A DNA stretch of 64,000 nucleotides from CAYVVT01 sp964454335 (GTDB lineage Bacteria; Fidelibacterota; UBA8477; JABMPR01): contig CAYVVT010000004.1 of NCBI GenBank assembly GCA_964454335.1, positions 62,001 to 126,000 on the forward strand, given 5' to 3'. The notes under the pieces are model-generated. The model saw only the letters and a program-made list of their open reading frames with translations, searched no databases and was not told the origin of the DNA. Shown one piece after another: positions 1 through 8,876 of the stretch. Each line of letters starts with the position of its first letter. Within the stretch, counting starts at the first letter, position 1. The position numbers were made by a program, and so were the translations under genes.

Positions 1-336
1 AGCAGACTGCGCCAGGCCCAGGTTGCCCAACGGCAGACTGACTGGGGCCATGAGGCCTTGAAGGACGGTATCCTGTTGGAGGTCGAACAGACCTACCTCA
101 GCCTCAAGGAGGCCGAGAAGAACATCCTCTCCCAGGAAAAGACCGTGGGCCAGGCCGAGGAAGCAGCCCGTCTGGCGAAGATCCAGTATCGCGAGGGCAC
201 CATCACCAATCTGCAGGCCAATCAGATCCAGATGAGCCTTACCGCCGCCCGGGCGAATTACCTGCAGGCATTGTTCAGCTATACACTCGCCGAGATCAGC
301 ATCCGCAAGGCTGTGGGTGAGACACTTTTTCAATAA
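1..336 (+). CDS. TolC-type outer-membrane efflux protein (3' end only)
   Basis: The frame is open from base 1 to the TAA at 334-336, so this is the C-terminal part of a larger gene cut by the window edge. The roughly 110 residues are an amphipathic alpha-helical stretch rich in Q, A and E (for example 'LEVEQTYLSLKEAEKNI'), typical of the second helical hairpin of TolC/OEP channels. The family forms the trimeric outer-membrane exit duct of tripartite pumps. It lies 11 bases before the adaptor gene and shares its strand with the RND pump, which supports the assignment. The family call rests on helix pattern plus context; the substrate is unknown. Confidence 0.85.
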   Translation, partial: SRLRQAQVAQRQTDWGHEALKDGILLEVEQTYLSLKEAEKNILSQEKTVGQAEEAARLAKIQYREGTITNLQANQIQMSLTAARANYLQALFSYTLAEISIRKAVGETLFQ

Positions 337-347
337 GGATACGGGAT

Positions 348-1421
348 ATGAAATTACACACGATCACCATCACAATTCTCGCACTGTTGCTTATCAGTTG
401 TGGCAATGACGCAGAATCGGAACTGGATAAGAGCGGCTGGCAGCAACAGGCCATCCCGGTTCAGGTGGACACGGCCAGATATTCCACATATACGAATTTC
501 CTTTCGTTCAACGGAGCTCTGCAGGCCATTCAGGTCGCCCGCATTATCCCGGAGATCCCGGCGAAGATAGCGGCCCAGGTTGTGAATATCGGAGACTGGG
601 TAGTCAAGGGCGACACCCTGGCACAGATGGATATTTCCGCGCTGGAACTCCAGTACGAGCAGGCCCGGGCCGGATTCAAACTAGCCGAGGCCAGCCTGGC
701 AGACGCGCGTAAAGACTGGAGCCGTGTGGAAACCCTGCGTGGCGAGAATGCCGTCTCAGAGCAGCAATATGAAAAAGCCCGTCTGGGTCTGGAAGCCGGA
801 CAGGCACAGCTGAGCCAGGCCAGAGCCGGTCTGGACCTGCTGAAGATGCAATTGGACAAATCCACCCTGACAGCACCTTTCGATGGTGTGGTCACACAGA
901 AGGGTTTCGAAGTAGGCGATCTGTTCAGTCCCGCGATCATGATGCCCCTGTACACCGTTCAGAACGTTTCCCGCATCAAGGTCGAACTTCAGGTTCCATC
1001 CAAGGAGATCCCCCTGGTGGAAAATGGTCAGACTGCCAGACTATGGGTTGATTACCTGGCCGATCCTGTCAGGGGTGAAGTGACCCTGCACAGCATTGCT
1101 GCCGATCCTCTTTCCAAGACCTTTTTTGTGGAATGCCAGTTCGATAACAGCAATGGGGCGCTCCGGGCTGGAACCTTCGGCAAGGTGGAGATCGCCGTTC
1201 ACGAGATCCCCGGAGTGATCGTGGTTCCCCGGAAAGCCATCGTGAACGATGATGATATTTTCGTCATGCAGGACGATCGTGCCTACCGACGCGACATCAG
1301 CATCCTTGAGCTCAGTGAGCTGCATGCCGTCGTAGTAGCCGGACTCGAGGTAGGTGAAGCCTACATCAGCGAAGGGGGCTACATCCTGGCGGACAGCAGT
1401 CTCGTTCGGGTCAGGGAATAA
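348..1421 (+). CDS. RND efflux periplasmic adaptor subunit (membrane fusion lipoprotein)
   Basis: A 357-residue protein with a lipoprotein signal peptide: a hydrophobic run ends in the lipobox LISC, with Cys18 as the lipidated residue. Next come the first lipoyl half ('ARIIPEIPAKIAAQVVNIG', about residues 64-82), an alpha-helical hairpin with repeated 'QARAGFKLAEA' and 'QAGQAQLSQARAGLDL' type helices (about 100-170), the second lipoyl half ('STLTAPFDGVV') and beta-barrel and membrane-proximal domains. This is the order seen in AcrA/MexA-type adaptors, which link the inner-membrane pump to TolC. The ATG at 348 has AAGGA 8 bases upstream. The gene sits between the TolC-like and RND genes, so one operon is likely. 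Confidence 0.93.
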   Translation: MKLHTITITILALLLISCGNDAESELDKSGWQQQAIPVQVDTARYSTYTNFLSFNGALQAIQVARIIPEIPAKIAAQVVNIGDWVVKGDTLAQMDISALELQYEQARAGFKLAEASLADARKDWSRVETLRGENAVSEQQYEKARLGLEAGQAQLSQARAGLDLLKMQLDKSTLTAPFDGVVTQKGFEVGDLFSPAIMMPLYTVQNVSRIKVELQVPSKEIPLVENGQTARLWVDYLADPVRGEVTLHSIAADPLSKTFFVECQFDNSNGALRAGTFGKVEIAVHEIPGVIVVPRKAIVNDDDIFVMQDDRAYRRDISILELSELHAVVVAGLEVGEAYISEGGYILADSSLVRVRE

Positions 1422-1431
1422 GGGGTCGCAT

Positions 1432-4400
1432 ATGAGAATCGTTGACCTATCCGTCGACCGTAAGGTGACGGTCACCATGTTGACCCTCATCGTCATTCTG
1501 GGCGGGCTCATCTCCTACACCCAGTTGGGATTAGATCTGCTGCCTGACATTGAGTTCCCCATGGTATCCGTGGTGACCGTATACAGCGGTGCCAGTCCCG
1601 AGGATATTGAATCCATTCTCACCAAGCCTATCGAACAGGCCATTGCCTCGGTTACCGGTGTGAAAGGAGTTGTCTCCACCACCGTGGAGGGCATGTCCAT
1701 GATCACGGTCGAATTCGAGAATGGCACCAACCTGGATTTTGCCGCCCAGGACCTCCGGGATCAATTGGCCATGTTTGCGGACTTCCTGCCTGAGGGTATC
1801 CAAACCCCGCTGGTGATGAAGTTCGACATGTCCGCCCTACCGGTACTCTTTTACGGGGTCACCAGTGAGAAGCGCAGCCTGAATGAGCTGGCTGATTACA
1901 TGGATGAGAATGTGGCCTACCGGCTGGAGCGAATCGAAGGGGTGGCTTCCGTCATCGTACAATCCCCCGAGGTACGGGAGATCCTGGTGGAGATCGATCA
2001 GAACGCCATGGAAACTTCAGGGATCACCCTGGAACAGGTGGCGGGCATGCTGATGATGGAGAATCTGAATCTACCGGCTGGACGTATCGTCGAGGATCAT
2101 AAGGACTACCTCCTGAGAACACGTGCCGAATTCAGTTCGCTCGGTGAGATCGAGGACCTTGTGGTAGGCGCTTCACCCACAGGAAATCCCATCAAGTTGA
2201 GACAGATCGCCAGGGTGCTGGATACGGTTACTGAGATGCGCACAGAGGTTCGGGTGCAATCCAAGCCCGGCGTCATGATGGTGGTCACAAAACAATCCGG
2301 AGCCAATTCCGTACAGACCGCCGATGCCATCAAGGCCGAACTTGCGGATATGGGGAATGTTCTTCCAGATGATATCTCCATGCATCTGGGCATGGACATG
2401 TCCAGGGCTACCAAGCTTACGGTAAACAGCACCGGTCGCACCGCACTGCTGGGCGGGATATTGGCCATGCTGATGATCTACTTCTTTCTACGGAATATCC
2501 GTCCTACCATCGCGGTGGGCATCGCCATCCCCGTTTCCATCATCGTAACCTTCATCCCCCTCTACCTCGTGGGATACACGCTAAACCTGCTGACCCTGGG
2601 AGGCCTGGCGCTGGGGATAGGTATGTTGGTGGACAACGCCATCGTGGTCATCGAGAATGTCTTCCGTCATCTTGAGGAAGGTAAAAGTCGCAAGGAGGCT
2701 GCCCGTCTTGGCGCCACCGAGGTGGGTATGGCTATTACTGCCTCCACGCTTACGACACTGGCCGTGTTTTTCCCCATGGCCCTGGGACAGGGCACGGCCG
2801 GCCAGCTGTCCCGTGGTCTGGCGCTATCAATTTCCTTTGCGTTGCTGGCATCACTGTTCGTTTCCCTCACCATGGTGCCCATGATCGCATCTGTGTTCTT
2901 CAAGCCCCGGACCAAGGTTGATTACACCCATCAGACCAGTCAGAACTGGATCAAACGGCTCCGGGATGTCTATACACTTGCTCTCACCAGCACCCTGAAG
3001 CATCGCTGGAGAGCCCTGGGTGCGGTAACCGTGCTGCTCATTGCTTCCTTTGCCCTCATCCCCCTGGTGGGTACCGAGTACATGCCTGAAATGGATCAGT
3101 CCATGCTGATGATGAAAGTGAAATTGCCTGTGGGATCCTCACTGGAGGAGACGGACAAGGTGGTGAGCTATATCGAGGACATCTTCCAGAATGAGCCATC
3201 GGTGGAAACCGTCATCGTTCAGAATGGTGTCAACGAGGAAGATCGCGGCCAGAGTGGCGACATGGCCAATGCCGGCTCCCATGAAGGCATGCTCTGGGCT
3301 GCCATGGCGCCAAAATCCGATCGTGACATGACCACCACCCAGATCGGTGAGATGGTGCGTGCCAAGGTTCCCCCCATGCGTGAGGTGAAGATCGAGAATA
3401 TCGATTTCGGTTCTGCCATGGGTGGCGGGGGCAACGACGTGGATATCGAGATATTCGGGAAGGATTTCCTGGTCCTCAGGGACATCAGCGATCAGGTGGC
3501 CACAGCCATCCAGGTCGTTGAAGGGGTGGTTGACATCAAGACCTCCATGGATGAGGCCAAACCGGAATACCATATCACGCTGAACCGCGAAGAGATCAAC
3601 CGTATGGGCCTCATGTCCGGCCAGGTGGCCAATTCCATCAAGGCCTCCACCCTGGGCCAGGTGGCCACTCGCTATCGCTATGCCGGTGACGAGACCGATG
3701 TTCGCATCAAATTCAAACAGGAACAGCGCAATACCATCCGGGATATCGAGATGATCAAACTCTCCACGCCCATGCAGACCCAGATACCGCTGATCCAGGT
3801 GGCGAATATCTCACAGGAGGAAGGACCGGTGAAGATCATCCGTAACAACCAGAGTCGCGTGGTCCATGTCACGGCCAATATCATCGACCGTGACCTCGGT
3901 AGTGTCATGCAGGATATCATGGAGATATTGGAACCCATCCAGGCATCAGTCCCTGACGGCTACTTTGTGGAATACGGTGGTCAGTACGAGCAGATGATCG
4001 ACACCTTCATCACACTGGGACAAGCGCTGGCCCTGGCGGTACTGCTGGTCTTCATGGTGATGGCTTCGCAGTTCGAATCGCTGGTGCATCCCTTCGTCAT
4101 CATGTTCACCATCCCCCTGGCCATCATCGGAGTGGTCTTCGGCTTTCTGGTGTCGGGTATCACCATCAGCCTGACCAGCTTCATCGGTTTCATCATGCTC
4201 ACGGGGATCGTGGTGAATAACGGCATTGTCCTGGTGGATTACATCAATCAGTTGCGAAAAAAGGGAATTGAGACCACCCAGGCGATCATCAATGCCGGTG
4301 CCACCCGCATGCGGCCGGTGCTCATCACTGCGCTTACCACCATCTTCGGCATGCTGCCCATGGTGCTGGACAAATCAGAAGGCGCCGAAATGCGTGCACC

Positions 4401-4536
4401 CATGGCCATTACGGTGATCGGTGGATTGACGGCAGCGACTTTCCTGACGCTTTTCGTGGTTCCATCCATTTACAGCCTGGTAGCCGATCTCTCGCAACGG
4501 CGGAAGGATAAAAAACTGGCGAAGCAGTCAGCCTAG
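1432..4536 (+). CDS. RND family efflux transporter permease (inner-membrane pump)
   Basis: A 1034-residue proton-driven exporter, the usual length for AcrB-like RND pumps. The reading frame extends upstream to 1354, but the ATG at 1432 preceded by AAGGGG gives the family N-terminus 'MRIVDLSVDRKVTVTML'. There are two repeats, each with one TM helix, a large periplasmic loop and a cluster of TM helices. The TM4 proton-relay motif reads 'GIGMLVDNAIVVIENV' (Asp401 then Asn402), so the second Asp of AcrB is Asn, as in some HAE/heavy-metal-like branches. The C-terminal repeat has 'GFIMLTGIVVNNGIVLVDYI'. It lies 10 bases after the adaptor stop. The substrate cannot be read from sequence. Confidence 0.95.
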   Translation: MRIVDLSVDRKVTVTMLTLIVILGGLISYTQLGLDLLPDIEFPMVSVVTVYSGASPEDIESILTKPIEQAIASVTGVKGVVSTTVEGMSMITVEFENGTNLDFAAQDLRDQLAMFADFLPEGIQTPLVMKFDMSALPVLFYGVTSEKRSLNELADYMDENVAYRLERIEGVASVIVQSPEVREILVEIDQNAMETSGITLEQVAGMLMMENLNLPAGRIVEDHKDYLLRTRAEFSSLGEIEDLVVGASPTGNPIKLRQIARVLDTVTEMRTEVRVQSKPGVMMVVTKQSGANSVQTADAIKAELADMGNVLPDDISMHLGMDMSRATKLTVNSTGRTALLGGILAMLMIYFFLRNIRPTIAVGIAIPVSIIVTFIPLYLVGYTLNLLTLGGLALGIGMLVDNAIVVIENVFRHLEEGKSRKEAARLGATEVGMAITASTLTTLAVFFPMALGQGTAGQLSRGLALSISFALLASLFVSLTMVPMIASVFFKPRTKVDYTHQTSQNWIKRLRDVYTLALTSTLKHRWRALGAVTVLLIASFALIPLVGTEYMPEMDQSMLMMKVKLPVGSSLEETDKVVSYIEDIFQNEPSVETVIVQNGVNEEDRGQSGDMANAGSHEGMLWAAMAPKSDRDMTTTQIGEMVRAKVPPMREVKIENIDFGSAMGGGGNDVDIEIFGKDFLVLRDISDQVATAIQVVEGVVDIKTSMDEAKPEYHITLNREEINRMGLMSGQVANSIKASTLGQVATRYRYAGDETDVRIKFKQEQRNTIRDIEMIKLSTPMQTQIPLIQVANISQEEGPVKIIRNNQSRVVHVTANIIDRDLGSVMQDIMEILEPIQASVPDGYFVEYGGQYEQMIDTFITLGQALALAVLLVFMVMASQFESLVHPFVIMFTIPLAIIGVVFGFLVSGITISLTSFIGFIMLTGIVVNNGIVLVDYINQLRKKGIETTQAIINAGATRMRPVLITALTTIFGMLPMVLDKSEGAEMRAPMAITVIGGLTAATFLTLFVVPSIYSLVADLSQRRKDKKLAKQSA

Positions 4537-4564
4537 TCTTTTTAAAAGGGGGTGGCTTCCCGGT

Positions 4565-7039
4565 CTAGAAGTCATCCCCTTCATCGTTCTCACCCCCGTT
4601 GATGCCGTTCATCCCCCGTGATTTATCACGAGAGCGATAATTGTTGAAATTGTATTTCAGGGAAGCAGATATCACCGGTGCGACCCTGTCTGAGATCTGG
4701 TAGCGCGTGAAATTCAGACCCTCAGTGGTGAATTCATGATTACCGGTATCCAAAACATCCCGAACATTGACAGTAGCTGTGAGCTTGTTCTCGATGAGTG
4801 TCAATCTGGCCCCCGCATTCAGGTAGAACATGCTTTCGCGTTCACCCTGGGCTGTTACCGAGGGACTGTTGTACATGGCATTCAGTTGCAGTCGGATCAT
4901 CTTGTTCAGAGTGAAATTGTTATTGAAACGCAGGCTCCAGTTGTTGCTCTGGATGTCCTGGTCAAAGCTGCCTGATTCATCGTTTATCTCATAACGATAG
5001 ACATTGCCCATGAGGTTGAGATCCCACCATTCGAAGGGCAGCATCCTCAGGGACAGGTCTGCACCAAGGGACCTGGAACTGCCCACATTCTCAAAGGTGT
5101 GCAGCAGGACGTTCTCGTCATAGACGCTCTGCACACGTTCGATCTGGTTGACCACTTCTTTTGAGAACAACTCCAGCGAGACCATGTTCTTTCCGAAGTA
5201 TCGCATGTAGCCGGCTTCCATGGCATTGATGTAGACCGGTTCGAGGCCGGGATTTCCGATGCGGACATTGTACGCGTCCATCCAGGTCTCAAAGGGCTCC
5301 AGGAACCAGCCCCGGGGCCTTCGGACACGTCGGGAATAGCTGGCCATGAGCTTTTGCTGTTCGGTAAGGTTATAGCTCAGGTGCAGCGTAGGAAAAAAAT
5401 CCCAGCGATCGATCTCAAAACTGTCGTCCTCGTCCAGGACCTCAATGCTGCGATAGGTGTATTCACCCCTGAACCCGCCCTGAATCCCAAATTTCCCAAA
5501 GTTGCTGGACGCAGTGGTGAAGATGGATTGGATCCCGCGGTGGTATTCCGTCTGGTGATCATAGAAGGGATCATCAACGTATTCAGATAAGGCATTGTCA
5601 TAGGTCGCCAGGCCACTCTCATCTTCCGAACTCCCGGCGCGGAAGTGATAACCGGCTTTCAATTCACCCTCATTCAGAATGGGTCGTTCGTAGTTCAGCT
5701 CGAAGCGGCTGCGATTGATCGGTCCGCTCTCATCCGTGAGCGTACCGCTGATCAGGCTATCGTTGATGGAAAACTGCTCCGTCAGGCTTTCTTCATCCGT
5801 GGCCCGAATACTGTAGTCGTAGCGTGCCGTCAGGCGATGTTTGGGTGAGTCGAAGCGATGTTCATAGTCCAGCTGCACATTGTAGAATTGTCCCCCTCGA
5901 TCGGAGCTGGATTCCGTCGTACTCTCCAGAGGTACAAGGAAAAGATCACCGTATTCATTATAACTGTTCTCGCCCCCCATACTGAAGGCCCGACTACCGT
6001 AACTGAGCTTGAGACCCAGGAGATCCGCATCGCTAAGGTTATAATCAAGCCCGGCCCGCAATCGGGAATAATTTCGTCTGAAATAGCGATCACCGATGGA
6101 ACTGACATAGGTGTTGGTGTCACCGATGGTAGTCATGCTGAATGTCGAATCCCGACCCTCGAAATTCCGGTTGCCAGTGGCTGCAGAGAAGAAGATCGTA
6201 TAGCGGTCATTGCGGTAGCTTACCAGCACATCGCCACCGAGTTGACCCAGCATGCCGGCATTGACGTTTGCGATGCCACTGATGCCCTCCAGTTTGCTCT
6301 TTTTGGTAAGAATGTTGATAATGCCGGAAACACCATCAGGGTCATATGCTGCGGAAGGATTGGTGATGATCTCGATCTGGTCGATGGTGCTGGCCGGGAT
6401 AGTTTGCAGAGCCTCATTGGCATCCAGGATGGATGGACGGTTGTCAATAAGGACAGTAAAGTTACTGCTGCTCCGTAATTCTACGTTCCCTTCGATATCC
6501 GTGGTCACAGAGGGGACATTCTCAAGGACATCCACGGCGGTACCGGTTGATGATGAAATGTCCTGGCCCACATTGATGACCTTCTTGTCGATCCGGTATT
6601 CCATGGTGGTGCGTTCCCGGACCACTTCAACGGCTTCTCCTTCCACTGCTGCAGGACTGATCTGCAGCTCGCCCAAATGTACCCTGGGGGTGGCCATGGT
6701 GATGAATAAACTATCGATCCGCAGTTCTGCAAAGCCCATGAATTTGACGGTGACATAATATTGGTCAGGCCTCACCGGGCTGATCTGGAAACGGCCGTGT
6801 TCATTGGTGATGGTACCGGTGACAGCAGCACCACTTGACGCAAGATGTACCATGACATTTGCATATTCAACAGGCGTGCGTGTCCCGCTGTCCACAACAC
6901 TGCCACTGATGGAGGTCTTCATACCACCCCCGCCCGGATTTGGCCGCTGTGCCGCTGCCGGGGTCTGGGCCTGCAATGATCCCAATAGCGAGACGATTGC
7001 GATCAGGTGGATCAATTTCATATGGGATCTATTCATCAT
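4565..7039 (-). CDS. TonB-dependent outer-membrane receptor, OMP_b-brl_3 type
   Basis: An 824-residue outer-membrane protein. The start has two candidates, Met1 (7039) and Met7, both before a signal peptide ('LIHLIAIVSLLGSLQAQ'). After a short linker comes a carboxypeptidase-regulatory-like Ig domain ('SGSVVDSGTRTPVEYANV', about 44-125), then a plug domain ('DVLENVPSVTTDIEGNVEL', 'DQIEIITNPSAAYDPDGVSG', about 160-260) and a long barrel ending in an aromatic strand. This order defines the SusC-like/FCB subgroup, which imports a ligand too large for porins using TonB energy. It converges with the RND gene with 28 bases between stops. No SusD partner is next to it, so a glycan-import role is not supported. 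Confidence 0.9.
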   Translation of the reverse strand: MMNRSHMKLIHLIAIVSLLGSLQAQTPAAAQRPNPGGGGMKTSISGSVVDSGTRTPVEYANVMVHLASSGAAVTGTITNEHGRFQISPVRPDQYYVTVKFMGFAELRIDSLFITMATPRVHLGELQISPAAVEGEAVEVVRERTTMEYRIDKKVINVGQDISSSTGTAVDVLENVPSVTTDIEGNVELRSSSNFTVLIDNRPSILDANEALQTIPASTIDQIEIITNPSAAYDPDGVSGIINILTKKSKLEGISGIANVNAGMLGQLGGDVLVSYRNDRYTIFFSAATGNRNFEGRDSTFSMTTIGDTNTYVSSIGDRYFRRNYSRLRAGLDYNLSDADLLGLKLSYGSRAFSMGGENSYNEYGDLFLVPLESTTESSSDRGGQFYNVQLDYEHRFDSPKHRLTARYDYSIRATDEESLTEQFSINDSLISGTLTDESGPINRSRFELNYERPILNEGELKAGYHFRAGSSEDESGLATYDNALSEYVDDPFYDHQTEYHRGIQSIFTTASSNFGKFGIQGGFRGEYTYRSIEVLDEDDSFEIDRWDFFPTLHLSYNLTEQQKLMASYSRRVRRPRGWFLEPFETWMDAYNVRIGNPGLEPVYINAMEAGYMRYFGKNMVSLELFSKEVVNQIERVQSVYDENVLLHTFENVGSSRSLGADLSLRMLPFEWWDLNLMGNVYRYEINDESGSFDQDIQSNNWSLRFNNNFTLNKMIRLQLNAMYNSPSVTAQGERESMFYLNAGARLTLIENKLTATVNVRDVLDTGNHEFTTEGLNFTRYQISDRVAPVISASLKYNFNNYRSRDKSRGMNGINGGENDEGDDF

Positions 7040-7341
7040 GCGTCCTGGTCTATTCTATTCATTCGTGGCCATTTGTTCGTTCTGTTCCCCTCTGCGGCAC
7101 GAGCGGCAAACATAATTCAGACGACACCCATTGAGAAAGGTTAAGATCGAAGGTTGTTATCCGGTCGATCGGCAGGGCATCCCGGCGATCTGACAATAAG
7201 ACACTGTCGGAACCTGAGCACTTCACACCTCAGAACCGTTTAAAAGGCAGTCCTGGCTTCATTGAATTTACAGCAGACTTGAAATGTGATCCAAAATGTC
7301 TACTTTCCGCAACGATCGCTTGAAAACGGGGAATATCATAG
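7040..7341. other. Divergent intergenic region between receptor and small hypothetical gene
   Basis: About 300 bases with no convincing coding sequence. It must carry promoters for the minus-strand receptor and the plus-strand gene at 7342. One short interrupted inverted repeat is visible at 7167-7190 (GATCG and GGG arms facing CCC and CGATC). I could not assign -35/-10 boxes with confidence. Confidence 0.5.
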
Positions 7342-7776
7342 ATGCTTAAAAGCCTGGCACACCGTCTGTTCGGTCTGGGAAAAGTACCGGCAAAGTACCG
7401 TGTTTTTCTCCAGGAGGAGGGGATCCTGCTGGAAGAGACCGGGCTGGCCGGCACCATCACCCTGAAGAACTTCAGGGGCCCCGGTCGTCGGCATTCCTGG
7501 AAGCGCAATTGGTTCACAGGCTCAATACTGATCAGCCACCAGACCTTTGCTGCCTTTAATATCTGGCGGCCATTGATCTACGTGCCCTTTGCGGATGAAC
7601 GCTTTCTGGAATTGCATTATTACGCCCAGGATGATGATCTGGTGGTGAATTATGACGCCGCACTGTTCAATGAACAATGGTCAGGCAGCATCAAATGCCG
7701 TTTCAGCACCTCCAGGGCAAAAGAGATCGTCGAATTACTGGATCAGAAGAGAACGGACCGGGGGATGAGGAGTTAG
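7342..7776 (+). CDS. Hypothetical soluble protein, 144 aa
   Basis: The ATG at 7342 has GGGGAA 9 bases upstream and the frame is clean to TAG. The predicted protein has no signal peptide and no convincing TM helix. It begins with a basic amphipathic segment ('MLKSLAHRLFGLGKVPAKYR') followed by an alternating hydrophobic pattern suggesting a small beta-rich domain, possibly PH-like ('YRVFLQEEGILLEETGLAG', 'GSIKCRFSTSRAKEIVELL'). I do not recognise the family. The DUF1801 gene starts 4 bases after its stop, so the two are probably co-transcribed. Confidence 0.7.
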   Translation: MLKSLAHRLFGLGKVPAKYRVFLQEEGILLEETGLAGTITLKNFRGPGRRHSWKRNWFTGSILISHQTFAAFNIWRPLIYVPFADERFLELHYYAQDDDLVVNYDAALFNEQWSGSIKCRFSTSRAKEIVELLDQKRTDRGMRS

Positions 7777-7779
7777 AAC

Positions 7780-8187
7780 GTGGCCGAGTTAAAGACAAAG
7801 AAAAACGATGCCAGCGTAGAGGCCTATCTGAAGGGGATCGAGCCCGAGCGTAAGCAGCAGGACAGCTTTACGATCCTGGAGATGATGCGCTCCATCACCG
7901 GTGAGGAGCCCATAATGTGGGGTTCCAGTATCATCGGATTCGGGGACCTGCGTTATGAGAATAGATCGGGTGGCGGCAATTGGTTCGTCACCGGCTTTGC
8001 ACCTCGTAAGCAGAGCCTGACCCTGTACATCATGCCCGGATTCTCACGCTATGAGGAGCTGCTGGAAAAGCTGGGTAAGTACAAGATTGGGAAGGCCTGT
8101 CTTTACATTAACAAACTTGAGGATGTGGACCAGGATGTGCTCCGGGAGCTGGTGAGCCAATCCGTCGAGCACATCCAGCAGATCTAG
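7780..8187 (+). CDS. DUF1801 domain-containing protein (YdhG-like)
   Basis: A 135-residue cytoplasmic protein starting at GTG 7780, with a GAGGAG-like ribosome site overlapping the end of the preceding gene. The core 'PIMWGSSIIGFGDLRY', then 'TGFAPRKQSLTLYIMPGF', 'LLEKLGKYKIGKACLYINKL' and 'LRELVSQSVEHI', matches the DUF1801/YdhG family of small alpha-beta proteins (domain about residues 15-130). The family has no established catalytic role. It sits in a tandem of three small genes (7342-8689) whose products look unrelated; this may be a small operon of accessory functions. Confidence 0.85.
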   Translation: MAELKTKKNDASVEAYLKGIEPERKQQDSFTILEMMRSITGEEPIMWGSSIIGFGDLRYENRSGGGNWFVTGFAPRKQSLTLYIMPGFSRYEELLEKLGKYKIGKACLYINKLEDVDQDVLRELVSQSVEHIQQI

Positions 8188-8200
8188 TGGAGGTCACATC

Positions 8201-8689
8201 ATGATACGGCCGGCCACGCTAGGCGACCTCAACAGCATCGTCAGGATCTATAACCAGGCCGTTAAACACCGCTATGCCACCGCGGACCTGGACCCCATCA
8301 GTGTCAACGACAAGCTGGCCTGGTTCGCGGTCCATGATGATGTGGACTACGGGATCTTCGTGTACCCGGAGGATGATACAGTCCTCGGCTGGTGCGCATT
8401 GAGCCCCTACCGAAAGGGCCGTCGCGCACTGCATGATACAGCTGAGCTGAGTTACTATGTCGACTATGATCACCATGGCAAGGGTATCGGCAAGCGGCTG
8501 GTTGAGCACGCCCTGGCTGAAGCTCCCCGCTTGAAAAAACGCAACCTGTTCGGTATCCTGCTCGAAGCCAATGAGGTGAGCAAGAAATTGCTGGAAAAAT
8601 ACGGCTTCGAACAATGGGCCTATCTCCCGGATGTGGCTGAGATCGAAGGCGAGCTGGTGAGTCAGGTCTATTACGGCAGACGCCTGTAA
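8201..8689 (+). CDS. GNAT family N-acetyltransferase, phosphinothricin-acetyltransferase-like
   Basis: A 162-residue protein with ATG at 8201 and a strong GGAGGT site at 8189-8194. The acetyl-CoA loop appears as 'YYVDYDHHGKGIGKRLVEHA' (HxGKGIGK, about residues 86-105), followed by 'ILLEANEVSKKLLEKYGFEQ' and a C-terminal 'QVYYGRRL'. N-terminal 'MIRPATLGDLNSIVRIYNQA' is the usual GNAT strand 1/helix 1. Length and motif order match Bar/PAT-like enzymes that acetylate small amines or amino-acid analogues. Its actual substrate is unknown. It is the last gene of the short cluster and is followed by an AT-rich spacer. Confidence 0.9.
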   Translation: MIRPATLGDLNSIVRIYNQAVKHRYATADLDPISVNDKLAWFAVHDDVDYGIFVYPEDDTVLGWCALSPYRKGRRALHDTAELSYYVDYDHHGKGIGKRLVEHALAEAPRLKKRNLFGILLEANEVSKKLLEKYGFEQWAYLPDVAEIEGELVSQVYYGRRL

Positions 8690-8876
8690 TCCCCCGATAT
8701 CGACTGATTATAACCACTCTAGAAGAATTTGGGTGAGTCCAGCTTCATCTGATCTTTTGAGTTTTCTGAACTTTTTCGCAATAAGTTAATTTTTTATCTT
8801 GGATTTATTAATTTCTCAATTTTTTTAGGGTTGTGCGTGATTTACCTAAAATTATTAATCAGGAGTAAAAACCACC
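8690..8876 (+). promoter_or_regulatory. AT-rich leader and probable promoter of glutamine synthetase
   Basis: This spacer is markedly richer in A/T than the flanking coding DNA, with several T runs around 8756-8826. It ends in an AGGAG ribosome site (8861-8865) 11 bases before the ATG at 8877. Base composition and position suggest promoter and activator sites for the nitrogen-assimilation gene. I could not assign defined boxes; sigma-54 GG/GC elements with the right spacing are not evident. Confidence 0.45.

Noticed and set aside
1354..1431. Longer start for the RND pump overlapping the adaptor gene
   Set aside because: ATG 1432 has AAGGGG and gives the family N-terminus; the extra 26 residues are adaptor codons in another frame.
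5858..6478. 206-codon plus-strand frame inside the first TonB-dependent receptor
   Set aside because: The receptor plug and barrel are clear on the minus strand, and the plus frame shows no domain.
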